Below, one piece after another: positions 36,401-42,010 of a DNA stretch of 64,000 nt. This DNA comes from Diphasiastrum complanatum (taxonomy: Eukaryota > Streptophyta > Lycopodiopsida > Lycopodiales > Lycopodiaceae). Within the stretch, counting starts at the first letter, position 1. Each line of letters opens with the position of its first letter. The stretch spans positions 42,267,862 to 42,331,861 of the forward strand of contig CM055110.1 in assembly GCA_029204225.1 (NCBI GenBank), read 5' to 3'. The position numbers and the translations under genes are program-made. The notes under the pieces are model-generated. The model made no database searches. It had not been told where the DNA came from and saw nothing but the letters and a program-made list of their open reading frames with translations.

Positions 36401-38352
36401 TTTTTCAAATACTTGCAAAGACTTGTATTGCTCCATATTATTTGGTCAATAATCGAGGCTGTGGTTTGACAACTCCGCATCTGATTCGGCCTTCTATGAA
36501 TCCTTCAATATAAAGGGGTTTCTTTCTACCATGATTTTGCATTTAAGGTTACCATGGTTATATCGCCCTTGGCCTTCTACCCGATACTTGGTGGTCCAAC
36601 CATCACATTGACTTAGGGTAAAATTGAGATTCTGGTGCTATCTATTCCACATTCAAATGCCACATATATATGGTCCATCATGTTCACATGGAGCTCCGTC
36701 ACATGTCATTTGATTCTTTCAGCATATCTTGGTTCTCTTGCTCTTCTTGTTGCCTTTATGTGGCATTCCTGGTCCATCAAGGTGACATGGCATATTAGTG
36801 TTTGCAACAACCACACTCTCCATGATGCTGCAAGTGCTATCCAATTATTGGCGTCCCAAGATGCTCAGCCTAGTGTCTGTCTACCTTGCGTTGGCATCAC
36901 TACATTAGTTTTAAATTATATATGTTGATGGTTATGCCCATGATAAGGGCCATGTTTTTACTGGTTAGGAGAGAGTTATGGACTATTCTATATGACATGT
37001 GGACACTTTATTTGACTATTGGATCCTTCGGACCCATTTGTTCTTCAAAAAATAAACTAGGGCTTTTGGAGTCAACTCGCAAATAGACAAGCTACCTCAT
37101 TATGTGGTCAAGTGCTTTCCCTAACTGATAGTTCCAAGAAAGTTAATTCAAGGTGTCCCAAGGGTAGTGTATAAAGTGTAGCTACTATTGAGGCAAATGA
37201 TTATTTGATTGGGTCTTTGGAGTTCATTGTAAGTGACTCTCTACCATTTATGACTTATGATTGATGGTTATTTTGTAGTCCTAGTTGGTGTTTGCTTCAT
37301 AACGATCTTATAAAGTGTTTTGAGCTGATGTGATGTTTATGCCCATAACTTACCAAGTGGCTTATAGAGAAAACATTGGAGATCATAGTAGGGATGTCCT
37401 TCAAGAAAGGTGCTCCTCAAATTATCGCACAGAAATTCCACGATCCTGTCTGCCATGGATACATTGATCCTTCTGCAAAGGATTATCATCTAGATTCTGC
37501 CTAGATAAACGTGGGTGAGACAAACTTCTAGTTCCAAAATGATAATAATATAAATGTGCAGCTCCTCTTCAACAGTACCATCCAATTCTATGTCAGCAAC
37601 CTGCTCTAGAGTCCCTCCCCATAGATGTGGGACTAACAAATGCTTGATTGATTGATGATGGGTCTCGATTGGACCTCCATATTGATGGTTAGGGCACGGG
37701 GCACAGCACAGCCCTTGCTGATTATCGCCAAGGCCTTTGCAATAATATTCGATAAACTCCAAAAAATTGAAAATTTGCATATCATATGCAACGAAGGAGA
37801 TAAAAACTGGGCAAATATGGTAGTGGGAATAATCTAGCATAACTATGTGAATGATTGCATTCAAAAACTAGCATGAGTTCCGTAGACCTAAACTGTTCTA
37901 TGTCAGATATTGTTTATCTAATGGCTTCATACTTTCGAACGCTTTACATCTATCAGGACTATGCCTGGAAAAGCTTCCTTCCCTCTACTCCCACCCGCCG
38001 CATATAGGGCCTCCAAGAGAAAAAAGAAAAGACTTAGATTGGGGCATGTTGCTGAAGACATACTTTCATCTCCTTGAGCTCAGGGGTTCAATGACACTCA
38101 GCGGCACAAAAGTCCAAGACACAAAAGAAAAAGTAACAGTGAAAGCTCTTGATCCAAGAAAAACTCGGCATCTGTCCTATAACAAAAGAAGCAACCAACA
38201 CTAATAATAATAATAGTAATACTGAATGAAAGAATGCAACGCAGGCAGGCAAGGCTGGCTCAAGGAAGGGCATGATACGTACCGACGTTGAGATGGACAA
38301 TCGAAGGATCGCCAGCATCCACCACACCATGGTCCTCCTCCTGGCTTCCCAT
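6672..38352 (-). CDS. FIP2: FIP2-like BTB/POZ and pentapeptide-repeat protein (11 exons, whole gene span)
   Basis: Coding exons, in order of translation, are 38352-38283, 35364-35255, 35011-34877, 33370-33215, 32318-32235, 21753-21707, 19574-19501, 13733-13675, 9231-9172, 7076-6996 and 6725-6672. They total 930 nt (309 residues plus TAG), all introns are GT-AG, and the reading frame is continuous. Residues about 18-110 form a BTB/T1 (KCTD-type) domain, with TLTQRDVDSMLAAMFSGRY and FIDRDGTHFRHILNWL. Residues about 148-305 are pentapeptide repeats of the A(N/D)LxG type, for example AGANLQSANMQ and EGANLVGANLQGA. Arabidopsis FIP2, from memory about 298 residues, has the same domain order and was named for binding a formin; a role as an adaptor for a CUL3 ligase is inferred from the BTB fold. 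Introns are 2.9, 0.24, 1.5, 0.9, 10.5, 2.1, 5.8, 4.4, 2.1 and 0.27 kb, most carrying mobile elements. No stop or frameshift interrupts the model, so it looks functional. Exon borders were read by eye from homology and splice consensus. Confidence 0.93.
6996..7076 (-). CDS. FIP2: FIP2-like exon 10 (pentapeptide repeats)
   Basis: This 81-nt, phase 0/0 exon encodes GAKLSGADLRLANLQRAFLR and then NVDLRDT. Acceptor CTCCACAG, donor ACG|GTAAGA. Confidence 0.95.
7440..9160. other. Intron 9 sequence, unassigned (possible old element)
   Basis: The composition differs from the flanking intron (more GC), and open frames occur on the minus strand at 9015-8710 and 8726-8451. They overlap by 17 bp in different phases and could be one broken reading frame of about 190 codons. 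No family was recognised. No terminal repeats were found. Confidence 0.3.
9172..9231 (-). CDS. FIP2: FIP2-like exon 9 (pentapeptide repeats)
   Basis: This 60-nt, phase 0/0 exon encodes SADLTNANFSGANLEGANLK, which is exactly four pentapeptide units. Acceptor CTGCTGCAG, donor AAG|GTAAGA. Confidence 0.95.
9724..10440 (+). pseudogene. LINE C-terminal remnant
   Basis: The frame starting near 9730 reads SYTYLGVLLSGPIFSLRHAT, matching the post-RT block of plant non-LTR polymerases (YLGVxFTGP...). Further frames (LLDMFGIPISVFQASPHEYI near 10008-10069, then 10237-10431) look like the downstream tail broken by frameshifts and stops. It sits in intron 8, antisense to the host gene. Confidence 0.55.
10585..10929 (+). 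pseudogene. Ty3/gypsy RNase H fragment
   Basis: FAIGAILFQ lies in one frame and continues after a one-base shift as MAFESKRLTYAQTKYSTHEK, ELFVVIHAVKTWRHYL and FEIRYIKRTKNQVADTSS. This is the RNase H / tether order of Ty3/gypsy Pol. Only this domain survives; RT, integrase and LTRs are absent nearby. It is in intron 8, antisense to the host. Confidence 0.85.
11080..11554 (+). pseudogene. LINE reverse transcriptase remnant
   Basis: Degenerate frames read LYEVFRSKDGIYELVS, then TTGVM*GCSLS (family consensus GVKQGCPLSP) and IVLYVDDALIF followed by LQWHPDTFHSFCCAWGVEVN. The YVDD active-site motif and the spacing to the GCPLSP-like motif identify a non-LTR RT. Stops and shifts make it a pseudogene. 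Confidence 0.75.
11558..12450 (-). mobile_element. Candidate solo LTR or insertion within a LINE
   Basis: The sequence interrupts LINE-like reading between the RT remnant (ends ~11554) and the YLEV block (starts ~12480). On the minus strand a good TATA box (TTATAAAAGGGG, near 11925) is followed by a CT-rich leader, as in LTR promoters. Boundaries and target duplications could not be fixed. Confidence 0.35.
12479..12745 (+). pseudogene. LINE C-terminal remnant (second copy)
   Basis: The frame reads TYLEVSITQSQLCMSQAAMS, then RLGKGKTSLVNLEQLCFHKH. This aligns position by position with the YLGVxFT...AAxxRLxxGxxALxxLExxC block downstream of plant LINE RT domains. It may be the distal part of the RT remnant at 11080-11554, split by an insertion. 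Confidence 0.6.
13675..13733 (-). CDS. FIP2: FIP2-like exon 8 (pentapeptide repeats)
   Basis: This 59-nt exon completes Asp and encodes ACLADSSFCEADLRSAHLQ in phase 0. Acceptor GGTTTTCAG, donor CAG|GTATGC. FCxADLRSAHLQ is a family motif. Confidence 0.94.
14501..15193 (+). repeat. 5' LTR (carries a nested MITE)
   Basis: It is 693 bp with TATA at 14709-14718 (CTATAAATAG). It differs from the 3' LTR by a 250-bp insertion (242-bp element plus 8-bp duplication) and by scattered substitutions and small indels. Confidence 0.95.
14904..15161. mobile_element. hAT-type MITE, 242 bp, with 8-bp target duplication
   Basis: The element is 14912-15153, flanked by ATTGAATG at 14904-14911 and 15154-15161. 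The ends are CAAGGTTACACC and, reversed, CATAGTTGCATC, sharing CAnnGTTnCAnC, typical of hAT termini. The interior is built from CGGTTCGAACCG palindromes around poly(A) and poly(T) tracts and has no coding capacity. The 3' LTR has a single ATTGAATG at the matching point, which serves as the empty site. Confidence 0.93.
15194..17143 (+). other. Internal region of the non-autonomous LTR element
   Basis: It starts with the primer binding site. The first 700 bp repeats a motif: TTCAGCACTTTGCTGATTTT...GTGAAGATCCG (15276-15314) recurs as ATCAGCACCCTTGCTGATTTT...GTGAAGATCCG (15581-15616), with GGAGGCGCC-like blocks in between. Open frames at 15940-17226 overlap in three phases and show no domain beyond the weak gag-like start. 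Confidence 0.7.
17144..17581 (+). repeat. 3' LTR
   Basis: It is 438 bp, begins TGTTAGAAATAATAAATG and ends GATTTCCTACA. Its TATA is mutated (CTATAATTAG). It lacks the MITE of the 5' LTR, which fixes the order of insertions. Confidence 0.95.
17921..18037 (-). mobile_element. Short tRNA-derived SINE with 16-bp target duplication
   Basis: TGACATTTTTGTTATG occurs at 17921-17936 and again at 18022-18037. Between them an 85-bp minus-strand unit begins GCCCAACGGG, has an A box TGGCTCAGTTGG and a B box GGTTCGAGCC, and ends in an A-rich AACCAAGAAG. The boxes are Pol III promoters of tRNA type. The unit is not a usable tRNA because no acceptor pairing is visible. It is in intron 7, sense to the host gene. 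Confidence 0.85.
18050..19500. other. Intron 7, remaining part, unassigned
   Basis: A GC-richer patch at 18430-18520 has a tRNA-like look (CGGAGCGGGTTCAGG) but no target duplication was found. Open frames here are short and show no domain. Confidence 0.35.
19501..19574 (-). CDS. FIP2: FIP2-like exon 7 (pentapeptide repeats)
   Basis: This 74-nt exon encodes SVFIGACLRGSMLAGANLQ and then SANMQ, ending one base into Asp. Acceptor GAACAG, donor AAG|GTACAT. The motif LAGANLQSAN is nearly invariant in the family. Confidence 0.94.
19575..21706. other. Intron 6, unassigned
   Basis: No element with termini or coding remnant was recognised. A G-rich patch at 20800-20845 and short frames on both strands were examined without result. 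Confidence 0.4.
21707..21753 (-). CDS. FIP2: FIP2-like exon 6 (pentapeptide repeats)
   Basis: This is a 47-nt micro-exon with acceptor TTTTTTCAG and donor GA|GTAAGG. It encodes DSEADGANFHNACLR plus two bases of Glu completed by exon 7. It was found because exons 5 and 7 left a gap of about 16 residues. Length, phase and the FHNAxLRE motif all fit. It lies 10.5 kb from exon 5, across the hAT element. Confidence 0.92.
22613..22680 (+). repeat. (GA)n tract in the hAT 5' region
   Basis: GAGAGA runs at 22613-22630 and 22640-22678, then (TG)n-rich sequence to about 22850. Open frames across it are low-complexity artefacts. Confidence 0.9.
22860..23028 (+). repeat. Telomere-like motifs and (TG)n(GA)n upstream of the transposase ATG
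   Basis: 22863-22916 holds repeated GGGTTTGGGGTTTAGGGTTT motifs, degenerate forms of plant TTTAGGG. Then come TG repeats (22942-22960) and GA repeats (22961-23027), ending two bases before the ATG. Confidence 0.85.
23029..26292 (+). CDS. hAT-superfamily transposase, BED finger + DUF659 + hAT dimerisation domain
   Basis: Predicted exons are 23029 to about 24008, 24137-24360, 24433-24765, 24875-25084, 25174-25306, 25395-25577 and 25684-26292 (TAG). All six introns between the listed exons are GT-AG with matching phases. A BED-type finger is near the start (WRCPFCRKQFTGNASRVRAH), then a long Pro/Ala/Thr-rich linker. DUF659 follows, with IMADGWTDCHRRPLINV and VVTDNASNCRG (two likely catalytic Asp) and the CAAHSLDLLL motif. 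The C-terminal dimerisation region reads CERNWSAFSLVHTNRRNHLT, followed by an acidic then Arg/Pro-rich tail. The one flaw is that the N-terminal frame and the DUF659 frame differ by phase between 23290 and 23567. No consistent intron was found, so this is a frameshift or an unseen small intron. The ATG directly follows a (GA)n tract. Confidence 0.85.
26455..26500 (+). repeat. (GA)n tract 3' of the transposase
   Basis: An uninterrupted GAGAGA run of about 45 bp starts roughly 160 bp after the transposase stop. Confidence 0.9.
26555..26650 (+). repeat. CCCTAAA-like interspersed motifs
   Basis: CACCCTAAACCCTAAC, TCCTAAACCCAC and related motifs recur here. Single copies recur at 27612-27626 and 28268-28286. 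These are plant telomere-type motifs in the orientation opposite to those upstream of the transposase. Confidence 0.75.
26871..28020 (+). repeat. Diverged direct duplication in the hAT 3' region
   Basis: 26871-27165 and 27711-28020 align along their length. Shared blocks include CGAAATGGACTAGTTTTGCA, ACAACCTCGATA, GAACCTGTGGGA and ACAGGGCTTCGGGGACACTT. Spacing is about 840 bp. Neither copy carries a recognisable open frame. Confidence 0.85.
28698..28730. repeat. (TA)n microsatellite at the right hAT border
   Basis: Perfect TA run of about 33 bp followed by CTAGTAAAGAG. Confidence 0.9.
28742..28965 (+). repeat. CCCGTCGTTGACGGG hairpin plus (TG)n-rich tandem repeat
   Basis: GCCCGTC-GTT-GACGGGC forms a 7-bp stem hairpin (28742-28758), followed by a variant copy (GTCGTCGTTGACGGG). 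A tandem unit of the form GTGATTTATGTGGTCAATGG plus (TG)n is then repeated about three times up to 28960. Confidence 0.7.
28966..30180. other. Intron 5 right part, no gene recognised
   Basis: It is mostly AT-rich, with short open frames and no homology. A block at 29746-29815 (TTCATGATCTATG...AAAACTTTGGTAATTCAAAATAAAT) is repeated in diverged form at 30965-31035. Confidence 0.4.
30183..30730. repeat. Compound microsatellite: (TG)n GCGCGC (CA)n, CACTCACT, (GA)n
   Basis: 30486-30542 is a continuous alternating purine-pyrimidine run (TG repeats, GCGCGC, CA repeats). CA-rich repeats follow to 30660, (ACTC)n at 30660-30690, and TG repeats at 30693-30720. Open frames here are repeat artefacts. Confidence 0.9.
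31050..32234. other. Intron 5 near exon 5, nothing recognised
   Basis: AT-rich intronic sequence without terminal repeats or coding remnants that could be assigned. Confidence 0.4.
32235..32318 (-). CDS. FIP2: FIP2-like exon 5 (pentapeptide repeats)
   Basis: This 84-nt, phase 0/0 exon has acceptor GCTTGCAG and donor TGT|GTATAC. It encodes DLSGVDFSHARLINTFFSRA and then NLHLANFC, matching the conserved FFSRANL segment of the family. The donor two bases upstream (T|GTGTAT) would break the phase with exon 6. Confidence 0.94.
33215..33370 (-). CDS. FIP2: FIP2-like exon 4 (linker and first pentapeptides)
   Basis: This 156-nt, phase 0/0 exon follows the acceptor ATATGGTAG and ends at CTA|GTAAGC. 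It encodes a charged linker (KKEEEDANKAEMTRKEVIKC) and then RVRLCGVNLSGQNLSKL, the first pentapeptide units after the BTB domain. About 35 nt upstream of the acceptor, on the coding strand, lies a long (GA)n tract. Confidence 0.94.
33405..33477. repeat. (CT)n microsatellite beside exon 4
   Basis: Perfect CT run of about 73 bp, ending 34 bp before the exon 4 acceptor when read on the gene's strand, where it is (GA)n. It is followed by CA and TATA repeats to about 33510. Confidence 0.95.
33541..33868 (+). pseudogene. LINE C-terminal remnant (third copy)
   Basis: The frame reads FYTYLGALFTIPDFNMRGAT, then CRLFDTIVSPTVIGSRV. It matches the YLGVxFT and LFDTLVTPALLYG blocks of plant non-LTR polymerases. 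It lies in intron 3, antisense to the host gene. Compare 9724-9800, which carries the same YTYLG block. Confidence 0.65.
33869..34876. other. Intron 3 left part, unassigned
   Basis: AT-rich, with no element termini or coding remnants seen. Confidence 0.4.
34877..35011 (-). CDS. FIP2: FIP2-like exon 3 (BTB domain, second half)
   Basis: This 135-nt, phase 0/0 exon encodes GTVFIDRDGTHFRHILNWL and then LLREAEYYQLV, the most conserved block of KCTD-type BTB domains. The acceptor is ATGGTCAG and the donor is GTG|GTAGGC. An open frame reads past the donor to 34817, but the homologous continuation (GFIESL) lies in exon 4. Confidence 0.95.
35255..35364 (-). CDS. FIP2: FIP2-like exon 2 (BTB domain, first half)
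   Basis: The acceptor is TACGTACAG and the donor is AAG|GTTTGA. The exon is 110 nt, starts with two bases of Gly24 and ends in phase 0. It encodes GILFATTIDTLTQRDVDSML and ends HIDSKK. These are signature residues of the T1/KCTD-type BTB domain (TLTxR, DSMLAAMFSGR). Confidence 0.93.
36232..36405. repeat. Perfect inverted repeat (85-bp arms, 4-nt loop) in intron 1
   Basis: The left arm 36232-36316 is the exact reverse complement of 36321-36405; the loop is ATAA. Arms start AAAAAGGATTATCATTTG and contain GAGGAGGACAGAACAAATC. No mismatch was found over 85 bp. No clear target duplication flanks it. A transcript of either strand, including the host pre-mRNA, would fold into a long double-stranded stem. 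Confidence 0.97.
36406..38282. other. Intron 1 right part, unassigned
   Basis: An open frame at 36635-36928 (97 codons) has no recognised domain. The rest is AT-rich spacer. Confidence 0.35.
38283..38352 (-). CDS. FIP2: FIP2-like exon 1 (start codon)
   Basis: The ATG at 38352 has A at -3 and G at +4. The exon encodes 23 residues ending SIVHLNV plus the first base of Gly24, followed by a strong donor (G|GTACGT). The VHLNVG end is the first strand of the BTB domain and joins GILFATT of exon 2. It is acidic (QEED) before the domain, like other members. A longer open frame on the same strand covers this stretch in another phase but cannot join exon 2. Confidence 0.88.
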
Positions 38353-38408
38353 CCTCCTGCTTCTCCTCCTCCTCCTCACACTCCACTCCGTCTTCTCTCA
38401 ACCTCCTT

Positions 38409-38418
38409 GTATATATAC
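38409..38418 (-). promoter_or_regulatory. TATA box of the FIP2-like gene
   Basis: GTATATATAC lies about 57 bp upstream of the ATG on the minus strand. It predicts transcription start near 38380-38390 and a short GA-rich 5' UTR. A (GA)-rich stretch (38446-38480) lies just upstream. The position is plausible but untested. Confidence 0.5.
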
Positions 38419-39398
38419 ATCAAAAGCAACAAAAAGAGACAGAAGAGTGAGAGAGAGAGACAGAGAGAGAGAGAGAGAAAGAAAAAGATACATACATATA
38501 TTTATTTTGAAAAGCAAAGGTGACACATAGAAAGAGAGAAATAGAAAAGAAAAAAAACCAATCATAGAGAAAATAGAATAAATGTACCTTCTTATCCTAG
38601 TATCTTAGGATTAGGGTGTTTTCACATTTAAGATAAAAATACTTTTTAAGGTATATATATATATATATATACACCTTGTTTTTTTATGTGGTGTACATAT
38701 TGTGTATGTGTATCTATACATATAGATATACGTACACCTAATTGTGAATGCCCGAGAAATATATGCTCTGCCCGACAAAGACACATGTGACACGAGCCAC
38801 ATATATATATATAGAGAGAGGGGGGAGTTGTTGTTAAGTATAATATTCCTTCATGGTTGACTAGAAGATGGGGCATTTGCTACTAGTTATATTGGTTCCA
38901 AGGAAAATACAAAGTTAAGAATATGGATGTTTACCTAGAACCACTAATGAAGAACTGTCCATGCTTTGGAATGGTGTCAATGTGTATGACATTTCAAGGC
39001 CATTGCAAGAAAGAAATTTTACTCTTAATGGAATTCTAATGTGAACCATGCATGATTATTCTAGTTTGAGTGAATGTTCGGGTATGTAAAATCTTTGTTT
39101 GGAATGTTAATAATAATGATTGATTTTCTCAATCAATTACAGCTCATAAGTATATTACCACAAGGAAAAAATGTCTTAAGAAAAATGTCACCATTATTAA
39201 GTGAAAAAATTGGAACGTTCATTCCATATACTTGCAGAACAATGGACAAAGTGAATTTCAAAGTACGAAGAAGCCAAAAAGGAGAGAAGTATGGCCTTGA
39301 GCTGCAAAAAATAAAATATTATTATAGGAGAAGGAACAATAATGAGGATAATATTGATTCATGTTGATTCGTATTGAGGAGATCAATTCATAATTGTC

Positions 39399-39501
<103 letters not shown>

Positions 39502-39894
39502 AACATAGACACACACATCAAAACAAGTGAATTTTAAAATGTAGAGTTAAACATGGTAACTAAAATTCTCGAACCTTGCGGTTATATCCTATTATGGAAT
39601 GTCCCTCCCAACATCGTATAGGTCTTCCCTCTCAAGGAAAAATTAAAATTTGGGTCTTAACGGGAGAAAATTAAGGGCTACACACCTTTCTATGATTGAG
39701 AATTTGATTAACATAATGAATGAATGTATTAATGATTAGTAGCATTTATATTCAGTTATATTCAATTTTTCTTTATATCTCTTATTAAAAAATACAATAT
39801 GCAGACGTGTTATAGAGTGAAATGTGATAAGCATTGAGAATTGAGTTACTATTCAATTATTTAATATTCAATGCATGTTCTACAAAAAGTAGAT

Positions 39895-40125
39895 GTCACT
39901 TGGCTGCCAATTATTGCATCGGAATCTGACATCCTATTTCTGCATCAGATTTTGATGGATCATTTAAAATTGTATATGCGCCCAATGCCAAAAGCTACAT
40001 GAAGCATGTTTTAGGGAATATCGTGAGAGGTGTCAGATTCTGACATGTCGAATTTCGACAAAATATAATTTTTTTGAAATTCTATCAGAGGCACATGTCA
40101 GAATTGTTGTGTTTTGTTGTAGTGT
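39895..40125 (-). mobile_element. Candidate CACTA-type MITE
   Basis: Read on the minus strand, the sequence at 40125-40106 begins CACTACAACAAAACACAAC, the usual start of plant CACTA termini. Inside, a TCTGACAT / GTCAGATTCTGACATG motif recurs in both orientations, as subterminal repeats do. The opposite end is not clear, so the left limit is a guess. Confidence 0.35.
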
Positions 40126-40925
40126 AAGGGGCATTGAGAAAAGAAAAACCAACAATAATGAGAAGAAGATGGAGCATGAATGGAGCAACTTTTGTGGTTT
40201 TTTATCCGACTTATCAACAAAAAAACATTAAAAATATTTGAAGTATGTAATGAAGGTACGTCCACTGCTTTATAGAGATATAATAATGACCATTATTAAT
40301 ATAAGAGTGTTTTCTTTTGCAAAACGTTAAGTGTCTAATATATTTGCGTAGAATATACAGTACAAAAAGAAACTTGACCAACTTAGGATTGAACCAATCA
40401 AGTATCCTCAAAAGGGAAAACTAAGTTATACATTGTACTAAAAACAGATGATATGCACATCCCACAAGAAGGCAGTCTAGAAAGTGAATAGTAGCATAGA
40501 AGTAGCAAACAAGTAGCATCTAAAAAATGTATAGCGAACTGCAAACACATAGCAGTCATAGCAGTAGTCGTCGTGCCATAAGAAATCACCTAATTATGGG
40601 TGGTCCAAAGCACATAAAGCCTACAAACAAGCAGTAAACACTCAGGTCTATGACTTCTGTGTCACCTAGGAGAATACAACAAGTAAGCTGCTGTAGGAAC
40701 CCCTAATGCCTGAAAATTTCAGAAAGTCGAACTAGAGATGTCTGTGTAAATGAAGGAACTGGTGTGCCAGAAATTAACTATTATTCGAGACAGTCTACAG
40801 TTTTACTCACATATTTGAACGGTGTGCAAAAATACATGGATATTCAAAAAAGAACAACAAATTGACTCCGACACTCGAATTCAAAGTCAAGCTATCAAGC
40901 AAGTCAACGGCAACCCTTACTTTAT

Positions 40926-41765
40926 CTCATTAATAAAACTTGCAACACAGGGAGAATCGCTCGTTGGTTACTTCTGTTGTTGGAGTTTGATTTTCGGATA
41001 GTGGTTCGCAAGGGGAAGCAACACTATATGGCAGATCATGTGTCACGAATCAAGGGAAAGGAAACTACAGCACTACCCGACGATGAGCTATCAGACGTTG
41101 CCTTGTTTTACATTGACACTGTACATGAATGGGCCGCTGACCGGATAAATCCCTATCCAATGCGGGGCCAACCGGATAAATCCCTATCCAAGGCGGAATA
41201 GTGAAAACTGATTCTAAAAGCTAGACCTTATCAGTTGATTGTCGTGGCCAACTATACCATAGGGGACTAGATGAGATCCTTCGAAGATGTATTCTTCCAC
41301 ACGAGGCCACCCATATTATTTCAATTTCGCATGAAGGCATGGGTGGTGGACATTTTGCATCTGACATTATAGTTCGAAAGATTCTACAAGCAAGATGCTG
41401 GTGGCCAATAATACATAAGGATACAGATGAATATGAGAATTGCCATAATGCAACATCTTGATGAATCCAAATCTCTACAATTGTGCCATGAAGCATTACA
41501 TAAAATTTGTGAGACGCGCTTACTAGTTGTGCATGCATTGGCAGTTGAGAAAGAGCAACGCAAGGCATGGCATGATCGCCGATTGCACAAGAAGGGTCTA
41601 TGATCAAGAAATCTAGTCCTCATGTATAAAACTACAGCGATCAAATGAAAGCTGAAGTTCACAGGCGAAGGCCCATTCCGAGTGAAGGAGATCCTTGGCC
41701 ATGGAGCCGTGAAACTTGAACAGTTAGATGGGACACCATTCGACGCCCCCATCAATAGTAGTTGA
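40926..41765 (+). pseudogene. Internally deleted Ty3/gypsy pol (RNase H end, integrase ends)
   Basis: LINKTCNTGRIARWLLLLLE and VRKGKQHYMADHVSR are the RNase H tail. Then ILRRCILPHEATHIISISHE, GGHFASDIIVRKILQARCWW form the integrase zinc-binding region. Next, skipping the catalytic core, EKEQRKAWHDRRLHKKG, LVLMYKTTAIK and EGPFRVKEILGHGAVKLE are the integrase C terminus. The core D,D,E segment is deleted, and stops and shifts are present. LTRs were not found. Confidence 0.85.
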
Positions 41766-41869
41766 CTTCACAAGAATTGGCCACCTTAGTGAACAGATCT
41801 AGGATGTAGATGACACAATACGCATACAATGAATAGATCAAGCCTCATCAGAAGTCATCCCACCAGATC

Positions 41870-42010
41870 CAATAAAACCAAACTAGATCAGAATGAGATC
41901 TAGTAAGATCAAGAAGAATCCATCAAGATTCAGCAAGATCAAACAAGATCAAGATAGATCAAGGAAGATCCAACAAGATCCAAGTGAGATCTAGATCCAG
42001 ACAAGAACCA
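41870..42010 (+). repeat. Degenerate AGATCAAG tandem repeat
   Basis: Short units of the type AAGATCAAG / AAGATCCAA recur about a dozen times directly 3' of the gypsy remnant. Confidence 0.7.

Noticed and set aside
36232-36405. CRISPR or direct-repeat array
   Set aside because: The structure is a single inverted repeat, not spaced direct repeats, and the window is plant DNA.
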